DNA from: CAKOSP01 sp964369845
Lineage (GTDB): Bacteria; Bacillota_I; Bacilli_A; RF39; UBA660
Assembly: GCA_964369845.1 (NCBI GenBank)
Contig: CAYJFJ010000001.1
Span: forward strand, 46,643-110,642
Direction: 5' to 3'
Length of the DNA stretch: 64,000 bases
Shown here: positions 26,834 through 34,967 of the stretch, piece by piece
How the letters are laid out: each line of letters opens with the position of its first letter
Numbering within the stretch: the first letter of the stretch is position 1
Made by a program: the position numbers and the translations under genes
Notes under the pieces: generated by a model
Database searches by the model: none
The model's input: only the letters and a program-made list of their open reading frames with translations
Told to the model about the DNA's origin: nothing

Positions 26834-27976
26834 ATGAAAAAAATTACAATAATAGCTTCACACTTAGAACATGGTGGAATAGAGCAAGCAATAGCAAGCG
26901 TTACATCAATGCTTATAAAAAAAGTAGATATTGAAGTAGTAGCGTTATATAAAACAAGTGAAAAACCAGCTTTTAAAATAGATGACAAAGTAAAAATAAA
27001 ATATTTAATAGATTCAAGTATACCTAGAGATATAAAAACAAAAGGTATTAAATATTTTATAAAAAACTTTAAGTTTTTAACTATTTTAAAAGCTATATAC
27101 ATTAAATGTTTTTTAAGAAATAAAGTATTAAAAAACTATGTTAGTAAATCTTCATCTGACATAGTTATATCCACACATCTGTTTATGAATAAAAGTATAA
27201 AGAATTTCAAAGGTTATAAAGTATGTTGGGAACATAATCATCATAATAATGATTATAAGTTTATTAATAAAGTAAAAAGTAGTTCAAAATATATTAATGA
27301 ATTAGTAGTAGTAAATGATAATATAAGAAAATTTTACGAAGATATTTTTAAAGAAGATAATATAAATGTAAAGGTAACCTTTATACCTAATTTTATTGAA
27401 ATAAATAATACAAAATATTCAAAATTAAATACTAAAAATTTACTTGCAGTAGGTAGATTAGAAGAAGAAAAAGGCTTTTTAGATTTAATAGATATTATGA
27501 ATATTTTAGTAAAAAAAGATAATGAAATAACTTTGAATTTAGTAGGAGATGGCTCTTTATATAATGAGATAAAAACAAAGATAAAAACACTTAATTTAGA
27601 AAAAAATATTATAATGCATGGCTTTTTATCTAGAGAAAAAATAAATGATTTAACTTTAGTTAGTAGTTTATATTTAATGACAAGTTTTAAAGAAAGTTTT
27701 GGATTAGTAGTACTTGAAGCAGCTTCTTTTAAAGTGCCTACGATAACTTTTGATTCTGCTAAAGGTGTAGTAGATTTAATTGAAAATAAAAAAAATGGAT
27801 ATGTTATTAAGTCAAGAAATAAAGAAAAATACGCATCACAAGTTATGAATCTTTTAAATAATAAAGAAGAGTTAGAATTATTGGGAGAAGAAGCTAATAA
27901 AATAATATTTATATACTCAAAAGAAGAAAATGAAAAGTATTGGTTAAATCTAATAAATGGAGTAGTAAATGAATAA
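26834..27976 (+). CDS. GT4-family glycosyltransferase
   Basis: 380 residues. N-terminal HLEHGGIEQAIASVTSML is the acceptor-side glycine loop of GT4 enzymes; the C-terminal half has LLAVGRLEEEKGFLDLIDIM, LNLVGDGSLYNEIK, IIMHGFLSREKIND and SFKESFGLVVLEAASF with the E-x7-E motif intact. It starts a second glycosyltransferase block and overlaps the polymerase gene by 8 bp. An extended -10 (TGTTATAAT, 26808-26815) lies upstream. Confidence 0.9.
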   Translation: MKKITIIASHLEHGGIEQAIASVTSMLIKKVDIEVVALYKTSEKPAFKIDDKVKIKYLIDSSIPRDIKTKGIKYFIKNFKFLTILKAIYIKCFLRNKVLKNYVSKSSSDIVISTHLFMNKSIKNFKGYKVCWEHNHHNNDYKFINKVKSSSKYINELVVVNDNIRKFYEDIFKEDNINVKVTFIPNFIEINNTKYSKLNTKNLLAVGRLEEEKGFLDLIDIMNILVKKDNEITLNLVGDGSLYNEIKTKIKTLNLEKNIIMHGFLSREKINDLTLVSSLYLMTSFKESFGLVVLEAASFKVPTITFDSAKGVVDLIENKKNGYVIKSRNKEKYASQVMNLLNNKEELELLGEEANKIIFIYSKEENEKYWLNLINGVVNE

Positions 27977-29156
27977 AATAATAGAAAAATATTGGAATAG
28001 TATAGTAATTATATTTTTATTTATGCAGCCACTTTTAGATTTACTAACAAGTTTATTTATAAATGTATTAGAAATAAACTTTACGATTGGAATAATTTTT
28101 AGAGTAATATTTTTACTCTTAGTAATCTACTATGGATTATTTATAAATAGAGTTTATTTAAAAAAGAAAATAATATATTTAATTATTTTAGGTATATACA
28201 GTATAATTTATTTAAGTGTAAATTATATATCAGTAACATCTTCATTTATTGAAATTCAAAATTTAGTTAAAGTATTATATTTACCACTTCTTATATTGTT
28301 TATAGATAATATTAAAATTAAAGATAAATATTTAGTTTATATAACAGTTATATATTCATTACTAATAATAGTGCCTAGCATACTTGGAATAAATTTTAAT
28401 GCATATACGCAAGGGAAAATAGGAACAGTAGGACTATTTAATTCTGCTAATGAAATAAGTGCAATTTTAACAATATTATTTCCTATATTATTTGTTTATA
28501 GTTTTAAAAAAGATTTAAAGAAAATAATATTTTTACTATGTATATTACCAATGTTTATGATAGGAAGTAAGATAGTAGTAGGAGCAGTGCTTGCAACTAT
28601 TTTACTTATATTACCAACATATTTAAAGAAAAATAAAGTTAGTAAAAAAACTATTGGATTAACAAGTGTAATAGTTATATTATTAATAATTACATCTATT
28701 GTATTAGTGCCAAGAACAAACTTTTATAAAAATATAATTATCCATGCACAGTTTTTAGAGATAAATGAAGTAACAGATTTATTTTCTTACGAGTCTATTG
28801 ATAGATTTATATTTTCAGACAGATTAACATTTTTAGAAAATACACATGATTATTATATGTCTAGTAATATAGAAAATCAAATATTTGGAATAGGTTATAT
28901 ATCTCAAGAAAAATTGATCGAAATGGATGTTTTTGATATATTTTATAGATTTGGATTAATAGGATTTCTAATTATATTTTATCCTTTAATTAGTAAATTG
29001 AAAAAAATAAATATTAAATCAAAAATAGAATATTTAGTATCTCTATTAATGATAATAATTTTAGCATTTATAGTAGGACATACTTTAGTAGCTCCGGCAG
29101 TATCAATATACATATTTATAATTTTAAATAAATTAACAGAAAAACAAAGTTCTTGA
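27969..29156 (+). CDS. O-antigen polymerase / ligase-like membrane protein (Wzy/WaaL type)
   Basis: 395 residues with about 10-11 hydrophobic helices and a larger extracytoplasmic loop near residues 255-310 (ENTHDYYMSSNIENQIFGIGYISQ), the usual topology of Wzy and WaaL proteins. NSANEISAILTILFP at about 157-171 is typical of the family. With a Wzx-type flippase in the same region, a polymerase role is likely. It is translationally coupled to the GT4 gene. Confidence 0.8.
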   Translation: MNKIIEKYWNSIVIIFLFMQPLLDLLTSLFINVLEINFTIGIIFRVIFLLLVIYYGLFINRVYLKKKIIYLIILGIYSIIYLSVNYISVTSSFIEIQNLVKVLYLPLLILFIDNIKIKDKYLVYITVIYSLLIIVPSILGINFNAYTQGKIGTVGLFNSANEISAILTILFPILFVYSFKKDLKKIIFLLCILPMFMIGSKIVVGAVLATILLILPTYLKKNKVSKKTIGLTSVIVILLIITSIVLVPRTNFYKNIIIHAQFLEINEVTDLFSYESIDRFIFSDRLTFLENTHDYYMSSNIENQIFGIGYISQEKLIEMDVFDIFYRFGLIGFLIIFYPLISKLKKINIKSKIEYLVSLLMIIILAFIVGHTLVAPAVSIYIFIILNKLTEKQSS

Positions 29157-29204
29157 TTTTACAAACTAATAAATGTATAATGAAAAAGAAGAAAGATGGT
29201 AGTG

Positions 29205-29285
29205 ATGAGTAAGAGAAAAAAAATAGTATATTCAATTTTAATATCAGTGTTAAGTGTTATAGCCATACTAGTATCAATTGATTAA
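29205..29285 (+). CDS. 26-residue single-helix membrane peptide
   Basis: A 26-codon ORF, MSKRKKIVYSILISVLSVIA then ILVSID: a basic N-terminus and one hydrophobic helix. It is preceded by AAGAAAGATGG and followed 11 bp later by a clear terminator, so it is a free-standing unit in the ~220-bp gap between larger genes. Function unknown; small membrane peptides of this shape include regulators and type I toxins. Confidence 0.5.
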   Translation: MSKRKKIVYSILISVLSVIAILVSID

Positions 29286-29295
29286 CAACAACTTT

Positions 29296-29318
29296 AAAAG
29301 CCTTTAAGGGCTTTTTTT
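29296..29318 (+). terminator. Terminator after the 26-residue ORF
   Basis: AAAAGCC and GGCTTTT pair around TTTAAG, followed by a T-run. Confidence 0.75.
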
Positions 29319-29379
29319 ATTACATAATAGACAACGAGTGAAGTTTTTGATAAAATGTATTTAAAGAAGGATGTGTAAA

Positions 29380-30228
29380 ATGAAAACGACATTTTTAATA
29401 GTAAACTATAATGATTATTTAACTACGATAGAATTAATTAATAATATTAAAGATTATAAATTAATAACAGAAATAGTAGTAGTAGATAATAATTCGACAG
29501 ATGCATCTTTTGAAAAACTTAGTGAACTTAAAATAAAAAAATTAACAGTTATTAAAAGTGAAAAAAATGGTGGATATTCATATGCACTAAATATAGGAAG
29601 CAGATATTTAATTGATAAATATGAAAGATGTAATATATTTATTAGTAATTCAGATATTATAATAAAGTCTGAAGAAGATTTAGAAAAATTAGTTGAAAAA
29701 ATTAATGAAAGAACAGTAGTAGTAGCACCTAAAATAAATACTCATGGAGTTATAAGTTATGGATGGAGATTACCACGTCCTATGGATGAAGTCTTATTTA
29801 ATATTCCAGGTATACAAAATAAGGTAAAAGAAAAAATGGACTATGATGAATTTTATTTTGACAAAAAAAATAAAACAGTAGATGCTGTTTCGGGATGTTT
29901 TTTTCTTATAGATTCAAGGCATTTAGAAAAAACAAAATATTTTGATGATAAAGTATTTTTATATTATGAAGAAAATATACTTGCTACTAAAACAAAAAAA
30001 TCTAATAAAAGAACATTATTAGTATTTGATGTTGAAGTACTTCATAATCACTCAGTAACTATTAATAAACATGTAAAGAAAATTAATAAAGTTAAAATTC
30101 AAAAAAAATCACAATTATATTTTGAAAAAAAATATAATAATGCTAATTTTTATGAAATATTATTACTGCGATTAACAGCATTTTTAGCAATAATTTTATT
30201 AAGTATTAAATATAAAGTAGGTAAATAA
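29380..30228 (+). CDS. GT2-family glycosyltransferase
   Basis: 282 residues. FLIVNYNDYLTTIELINNI, VVVDNNSTDASFEKL, SEKNGGYSYALNIGSRYL and IFISNSDIII (in place of the DxD) are typical of rhamnosyl/galactofuranosyl-type GT2 enzymes; VSGCFFLIDSRHLE is the acceptor-binding region. A C-terminal hydrophobic helix (about 260-277) may anchor it. I chose the ATG at 29380: the RBS AAAGAAGG abuts the upstream in-frame ATG (29371) but is nine bases from this one. Confidence 0.87.
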   Translation: MKTTFLIVNYNDYLTTIELINNIKDYKLITEIVVVDNNSTDASFEKLSELKIKKLTVIKSEKNGGYSYALNIGSRYLIDKYERCNIFISNSDIIIKSEEDLEKLVEKINERTVVVAPKINTHGVISYGWRLPRPMDEVLFNIPGIQNKVKEKMDYDEFYFDKKNKTVDAVSGCFFLIDSRHLEKTKYFDDKVFLYYEENILATKTKKSNKRTLLVFDVEVLHNHSVTINKHVKKINKVKIQKKSQLYFEKKYNNANFYEILLLRLTAFLAIILLSIKYKVGK

Positions 30229-30229
30229 T

Positions 30230-30697
30230 ATGAAAAAAGTAATGTTTATAGCAAGTGCGGGCGGGCATTTAGATGAATTAATGCAGTTAAAACCAATATT
30301 TAAAAAGTATAAATATAGTTTGATTACAGAAAAAATTAAAAGTAATGATTCATTAAAAGAAAAGTTTGATAATGTACATTTTTTAGTGTTTGGAAGTAAA
30401 AGTAAAATATTTACATATTTGTTTAAATTCACTTTTAATTGTTTTAAATCATTATTCTTGTATATCAAGATAAGACCTAAAGTTATAGTTACAACTGGAA
30501 CACATACAGCAGTTCCTATGTGTTATATAGGTAAACTTTTTGGCAGTAAAATAATATTCATTGAAACATTTGCTAATCAAAATACTAAAACTATGGCGGG
30601 TAGACTAGTATATCCAATAGCGAATGTATTTATAGTGCAGTGGGCAAGTATGTTAGAGTTATATCCTAAAGCTGTATATGAAGGGTGGATTTATTAA
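30230..30697 (+). CDS. Alg14/EpsE-type glycosyltransferase subunit (membrane-anchoring half)
   Basis: 155 residues. VMFIASAGGHLDELMQLKPI, the conserved glycine-rich opening, and IVTTGTHTAVPMCYIGKLFGSKIIFIETFANQ mark the Alg14-like family, which anchors and activates the catalytic Alg13-like subunit encoded immediately downstream (stop and start overlap as TAATG). Together they add a sugar to a lipid-linked intermediate on the cytoplasmic side, in bacterial capsule and exopolysaccharide pathways. Confidence 0.9.
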   Translation: MKKVMFIASAGGHLDELMQLKPIFKKYKYSLITEKIKSNDSLKEKFDNVHFLVFGSKSKIFTYLFKFTFNCFKSLFLYIKIRPKVIVTTGTHTAVPMCYIGKLFGSKIIFIETFANQNTKTMAGRLVYPIANVFIVQWASMLELYPKAVYEGWIY

Positions 30698-31176
30698 TGA
30701 TTTTGGTAACACTAGGAACTCAAGATAAAAGTTTTGTAAGGCTTTTAAATCAAATAGAAGAAGAAATAAAAAAAGGGAATATTGTAGATAAAGTAGTAGT
30801 TCAAGCTGGTAATACAAAATTTACCTCAGAAAATATAGAAGTTTTAGATTTTGTTGAATATGAAAAGTTTAATAAATTAATCAAATCATGTGATTTGTTA
30901 ATTACTCATGGCGGAGTAGGATCAATTATAACAGGTCTTAAGAATAATAAAAAAGTAATAGGAGTCGCAAGACTTAAAAAATATCATGAACATGAAAATG
31001 ATCATCAAGAACAAATTTTAAAATCATTCAAAGAAAAAAATTTCATATTAGTTTGTGATGAATTGGAGAATTTAAACGAAGTTTTAAAAAAAGTAGATAC
31101 ATTTAAACCTACGAAATATATTAGTAATACTAGTGGGATGAGAAGTGCAGTTAAAATGTATATTGACAGTTTTTAA
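30697..31176 (+). CDS. Alg13/EpsF-type glycosyltransferase subunit (catalytic half)
   Basis: 159 residues, a GT28 C-terminal domain. MILVTLGTQDKSFVRLLNQI at the start, LITHGGVGSIITGLKNNKKVIGVARLKKYHEHENDHQEQI at about 71-110 is the UDP-sugar-binding signature. I chose the ATG at 30697, which overlaps the partner's stop and has AAGGGTGG upstream, over the in-frame GTG at 30685. Works with the Alg14-like product. Confidence 0.9.
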   Translation: MILVTLGTQDKSFVRLLNQIEEEIKKGNIVDKVVVQAGNTKFTSENIEVLDFVEYEKFNKLIKSCDLLITHGGVGSIITGLKNNKKVIGVARLKKYHEHENDHQEQILKSFKEKNFILVCDELENLNEVLKKVDTFKPTKYISNTSGMRSAVKMYIDSF

Positions 31177-31248
31177 AAAAAAGTTTTAAAAATACCTTGC
31201 AAAATTAGCAGATTTATAATAAAATCATTAAAGCGTGAGGTAAAAAAG

Positions 31249-31320
31249 ATGACAGTAACAGCAAAATTAACATGTGTATTATTATCAATCATGGTTTTAT
31301 GTATAATTTTGACAATATAA
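31249..31320 (+). CDS. 23-residue single-helix membrane peptide
   Basis: A 23-codon ORF starting MTVTAKLTCVLLSIMVLC, almost entirely hydrophobic. GTGAGG lies upstream and a terminator starts 4 bp after the stop, so it sits in its own small unit within the ~240-bp gap. It resembles the 26-residue ORF at 29205 in size, topology and setting, not in sequence. Unknown function. Confidence 0.45.
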   Translation: MTVTAKLTCVLLSIMVLCIILTI

Positions 31321-31323
31321 AAT

Positions 31324-31357
31324 AAAGGATGCAAGTGTAAATGCATTCTTTTTTTTC
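31324..31357 (+). terminator. Terminator after the 23-residue ORF
   Basis: GGATGCA and TGCATTC pair (one G-T) around AGTGTAAA, followed by eight or more T. Confidence 0.7.
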
Positions 31358-31416
31358 TTTATGATTGTTTACTTAAAAAAATTATGATAATATATATATA
31401 AGATAGGTGAAAAAAT

Positions 31417-32556
31417 ATGTGGATTATAAATAAATTTAAATCAATGAAAAAAGAAACAGCAATTATTATGGTAAGTGTTATTGCTTTAACAATATCTACT
31501 CTAGGCTTTTCATACGCAGCATTTTTTGACATCAGTACATCAAGTGGAAGTAATGTAATAACTACTGGAGACTTATCAGTTACATTTGGTAATTCATCGT
31601 CAACTATTATAAATAATGAAATGGTTCCACAAGCTGACGCTGTAGGGCTAGCAAGTTCTAGTTTAAGCACACTTTATTTACAAAATGATGGAATATACAA
31701 TGCAAGTTTCATTATGAGTATTGGTTATGATAGTGATGCATTTATTTCAAGTACTGGATATACTTCTGGTGATGAAATGGTACCACTTGAATTTTTAAAA
31801 GCAGCAGTTTTTGCTTATGATAATGAAACTAAGCAAATGATTCAAGTAAGCGACGTTATTAAATTATCGGATTTACCAGTAAATAGTTATGATTCTAGCA
31901 ATACATTAAATAATGAATATGTTTTGTTTGAAGATGAAATAGGAAAGACATCATCTGGAAATAATAATAAGACTTATGCTATAAAAGTATGGCTTGATGA
32001 ATTTACGCCAGATACTTATACAAATCATAAATTGTATTTAAAGTTAAATGTTATTTCAACTGTTACAGAATCTAGAATGAATTACAATGTATCTGGAGTT
32101 TTGAAAGATGAAACTGGGAGCGTATTACCAAATGCAGAAATAAATCTTCAAAATGGTTCATTTAAAACAACGACTGATTCATCTGGTAATTATACATTAA
32201 ATGATTTAAGAGAAGGTGTTTATGATATTCAAATTACAACGCAGTCAAGTGAAGTAATTAATGGAACATTTAAAGTTGTAGAATCAACAGAAGAAAAAAT
32301 TCAAAAATATCAAACATCACATACTATTACATCTGGTGATAACTTAAGTAAAATAGCTTATATATATTCAAGTACGACAGATCAAATCAGAGGAGTAAAT
32401 GAAATATATCATACATCTAATAATGTGACTTTAGTAAATGGTGATAGTTTAATAATCCCGAACGTATATATAATAAATGGTGGAACTAATGCAAACATGG
32501 CTAATGTAACTATAGAAGTTAGTGGTGGAAGTATTAGCAAGATAAGTAAAAATTAG
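31417..32556 (+). CDS. TasA/CalY-like surface protein with carboxypeptidase-regulatory-like and LysM domains
   Basis: 379 residues. The N-terminal helix (about 12-33) ends GFSYAAFFDISTSSGSNVITTG, the pattern of proteins carrying a SipW-type signal (TasA, CalY). The beta-rich region to about 220 is followed by a carboxypeptidase-regulatory-like domain (about 223-290: GVLKDETGSVLPNAEINLQNG and SGNYTLNDLREGVYDI) and a LysM domain (about 297-345: HTITSGDNLSKIAYIYSST, VNGDSLIIP). LysM suggests peptidoglycan binding, so it could anchor fibres of the next two proteins to the wall (inference). Confidence 0.83.
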   Translation: MWIINKFKSMKKETAIIMVSVIALTISTLGFSYAAFFDISTSSGSNVITTGDLSVTFGNSSSTIINNEMVPQADAVGLASSSLSTLYLQNDGIYNASFIMSIGYDSDAFISSTGYTSGDEMVPLEFLKAAVFAYDNETKQMIQVSDVIKLSDLPVNSYDSSNTLNNEYVLFEDEIGKTSSGNNNKTYAIKVWLDEFTPDTYTNHKLYLKLNVISTVTESRMNYNVSGVLKDETGSVLPNAEINLQNGSFKTTTDSSGNYTLNDLREGVYDIQITTQSSEVINGTFKVVESTEEKIQKYQTSHTITSGDNLSKIAYIYSSTTDQIRGVNEIYHTSNNVTLVNGDSLIIPNVYIINGGTNANMANVTIEVSGGSISKISKN

Positions 32557-32565
32557 GAGAAAAGA

Positions 32566-33204
32566 ATGAAAAAGGAAAAAAGAAACAAATTAACATTAAT
32601 AATTTTGACAATATTAATATTATTATTTACTTCTATTACAGCTACATTTGCATACTTTACTGCAACAGGAACAAGTAATGTAATAAATAGATATAAAATT
32701 TCAACACCTGTTTATGGAAGGGCTTATACTTCATCAGGAGGAAATATAAATTTAGAAGTATCTGGAGAATTGATGCACGCATCATCAGCAAGCTCTGTTA
32801 CACCTGCTGCTGTTGCAAAGATAGATGATGCATTATCAATAACAGTTGAAACATCTAGTGAGGGTGGAACAACTACATGTAATTATGATATAGTCTATGA
32901 GCCGAACGTTGCATATATGGCTAGTGCAGAAAATGTATCAAATTCGAAAGAATTTACAATAAAAATTGAATCAAATTTACAAAAAGATATAACTGGTGAA
33001 GTTAATTTAAATAACGTTACTGAAAAAATAGTTTTAGCAGATAATTTAGAAGTTGAAGCAACTGGTATTTCGTTATCTAAAACAGAAGTTATAAGTGCAG
33101 AAGTATCATTTTACAATCAAATATTTAATCAAGATGACAATAAAGATATCACATTTGGTGGAAGGCTTTACATCGAAGATTTAACTTGTGAAACAATTAA
33201 TTAA
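32566..33204 (+). CDS. TasA/CalY-like surface protein
   Basis: 212 residues. Signal-type helix (about 9-29) ending ATFAYFTATGTSNVIN, as in SipW-processed TasA-like fibre proteins. The ectodomain ends with VSFYNQIFNQDDNKDITFGG and IEDLTC, matching the corresponding VRFYNLAVDQSSNAGKTYGG and FENVNC of the following protein, and CNYDIVYEP matches CTYDVVYTP. It is therefore a paralogue of the next gene product. 9-bp gap from the LysM protein gene, AGGAG RBS, likely same operon. Confidence 0.82.
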   Translation: MKKEKRNKLTLIILTILILLFTSITATFAYFTATGTSNVINRYKISTPVYGRAYTSSGGNINLEVSGELMHASSASSVTPAAVAKIDDALSITVETSSEGGTTTCNYDIVYEPNVAYMASAENVSNSKEFTIKIESNLQKDITGEVNLNNVTEKIVLADNLEVEATGISLSKTEVISAEVSFYNQIFNQDDNKDITFGGRLYIEDLTCETIN

Positions 33205-33211
33205 AAAATGC

Positions 33212-33240
33212 TTGCAAAATAAAAAAAAAAGTGATAATAT
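33212..33240 (+). promoter_or_regulatory. SigA-type promoter of the major TasA-like gene
   Basis: TTGCAA at 33212-33217 and TAATAT at 33235-33240, spacer 17 bp. A TATAGTA element follows at 33246, also found downstream of the -10 of two other surface-protein genes. Confidence 0.6.
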
Positions 33241-33266
33241 TTTATTATAGTAGAGAGGAAAAAGTC

Positions 33267-33944
33267 ATGGAAAATAAAAAAAACACAATGCTATTAACAG
33301 TAATCGCAATAGCAACATTATTAGTAGCAGTAGTAGGAGCAACATTCGCTTACTTTACAGCTGCTAACTCAAACAGTGCTGCATCTGATGTTCAAGTACA
33401 AACTAAATCAGTAGATACAGTGAGTTCAAGTTCAACTGATACTGATTTAACAATTGAACCTGAAGATATGCTACAAACTGCGGGAAATAATAATTTCAGC
33501 GTATACAAAAGTAGTAATACTGCATCAGTAACTATGGAAAATGAAGTAGGTACTGGTGGAGGTACAAATACTTGTACTTATGATGTTGTTTATACTCCAA
33601 AAGTTGACGGTGCATTCGTTTACGCTTTAGGTAATACTTCAAACCTTAAAGAATTTACTCTTCAAGGAACTGGAGCTATAACTGGAGCTACTGCATCTGC
33701 AACTTCATCAACTGTAGCTATTCCAGAAGCTGATTTAGCTGGAGCAACTAATGCTACTCCTGTAACATTATTAGATAACGCTACGTTTGCTGTAACTGGT
33801 GCTGTAAATGTTGAAACTTCTGCAACATTAACTTGGACAATGGAAGTAAGATTCTATAACTTAGCTGTTGATCAAAGTTCAAATGCTGGTAAAACTTATG
33901 GTGGAACTATTTCATTTGAAAACGTTAACTGCGTAAATAGTTAA
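33267..33944 (+). CDS. TasA/CalY-like surface protein, probably abundantly expressed
   Basis: 225 residues. Signal helix (about 8-26) ends VVGATFAYFTAANSNSAASD. The ectodomain is rich in Ala, Thr, Ser and Asn with a single C-terminal pair-forming CTYDVVYTP...NVNC. Codon choice is cleaner and less AT-extreme than neighbours (runs of GCT, ACT, GGA), as expected for an abundant structural protein. Start chosen at ATG 33267 with AGAGAGG upstream, not the in-frame ATA region further upstream. It has its own promoter and terminator. No SipW peptidase gene lies in the window. Confidence 0.83.
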   Translation: MENKKNTMLLTVIAIATLLVAVVGATFAYFTAANSNSAASDVQVQTKSVDTVSSSSTDTDLTIEPEDMLQTAGNNNFSVYKSSNTASVTMENEVGTGGGTNTCTYDVVYTPKVDGAFVYALGNTSNLKEFTLQGTGAITGATASATSSTVAIPEADLAGATNATPVTLLDNATFAVTGAVNVETSATLTWTMEVRFYNLAVDQSSNAGKTYGGTISFENVNCVNS

Positions 33945-33958
33945 TTTGAAATTATAAG

Positions 33959-33983
33959 AAAAGACAATTTGTCTTTTTTTTTG
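33959..33983 (+). terminator. Terminator after the TasA-like gene
   Basis: AAAAGACAA and TTGTCTTTT pair directly, followed by a long T-run. Confidence 0.8.
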
Positions 33984-34037
33984 TTTTCTAAAATTAATTG
34001 ATATGATATAATTATTTTATAGAAAAGAGTGGTATAA

Positions 34038-34967
34038 ATGAAGAAGGTATTAGTAATAGGAGCAGCTGGAACAGTAGGTTTAGAGTTGTTAAAACATTTA
34101 CTAACTGAGGGTAAATATAATATTACTGCACTTGATTTAAAAAACAGTAATGTTCATAACAAACTTAAAAAATATAAAAAAAGAATGAATATTATATATG
34201 CAGATGCATGTGATAGAATATTAATTGAATCAGTAGTAAAAGATCATGATTATATAATAAATTTAGCTACTGTTTTGCCACCATTTGGATTAATAAAAAA
34301 AACTTTAACAAAAACTATAGAATTTGATATAGTAGAAAATTTATGTAGAGCAATATCATATTATAATCCTAATTGTCACCTAGTTGAGGCATCATCAACA
34401 TCGTTATATGCTTCTTCAGATAAATTAAAAAAAGTTACATCTGAAATTAAAATAGATAAATACGATTACTATTCTATGTTTAAAAATAAAGCAGAAAAAC
34501 TAATAAGAGAGAAAGTGAAAAAGTATACAATAGTAAGAGTGCCGCTTGTACTAGATAACGATCCAGATAAACCTTTTATTTTAGGAGTTAAAGAGGGAGA
34601 AAACTTTTCATGTATTACTAAAAAAGATGCAGCATATGCATTTTGTAAAGTATTAGAGCATTTAGACGAGTTAAATAAGAAAGAAATTAACATAGCAGGA
34701 GCAGAAGAATTCAATTTACCATATAAAGAGTTATATAACAAATTAATTAAATATAGAGGTATTGGAATGGATATGTTATTTCAAACATTATTTTTCGAAA
34801 AAAAATATAAATCACCAGTATGTGAAGATGTAAGTAAATTTAATGATATATTAGATTATCAAACTGATAATTTAGAAAATTATTTTTCTAGATTGAAGTA
34901 TAGTAGTAGACATAGAAAGCTTCAATTATTATTAGGAAAACTTCATAATAAAATTTGGAGAAAGTAA
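34038..34967 (+). CDS. NAD(P)-dependent epimerase/dehydratase (extended SDR)
   Basis: 309 residues. Rossmann motif VIGAAGTVGLELLKHL at residues 4-19 (GxxGxxG), a DYIINLAT segment, catalytic-type Tyr-x3-Lys in YYSMFKNKAEKL, and VRVPLVLD. Substrate cannot be told; it could act on a nucleotide sugar, given the glycan genes upstream, or elsewhere. Its stop overlaps the start of the patatin gene (TAATG). Confidence 0.85.
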   Translation: MKKVLVIGAAGTVGLELLKHLLTEGKYNITALDLKNSNVHNKLKKYKKRMNIIYADACDRILIESVVKDHDYIINLATVLPPFGLIKKTLTKTIEFDIVENLCRAISYYNPNCHLVEASSTSLYASSDKLKKVTSEIKIDKYDYYSMFKNKAEKLIREKVKKYTIVRVPLVLDNDPDKPFILGVKEGENFSCITKKDAAYAFCKVLEHLDELNKKEINIAGAEEFNLPYKELYNKLIKYRGIGMDMLFQTLFFEKKYKSPVCEDVSKFNDILDYQTDNLENYFSRLKYSSRHRKLQLLLGKLHNKIWRK

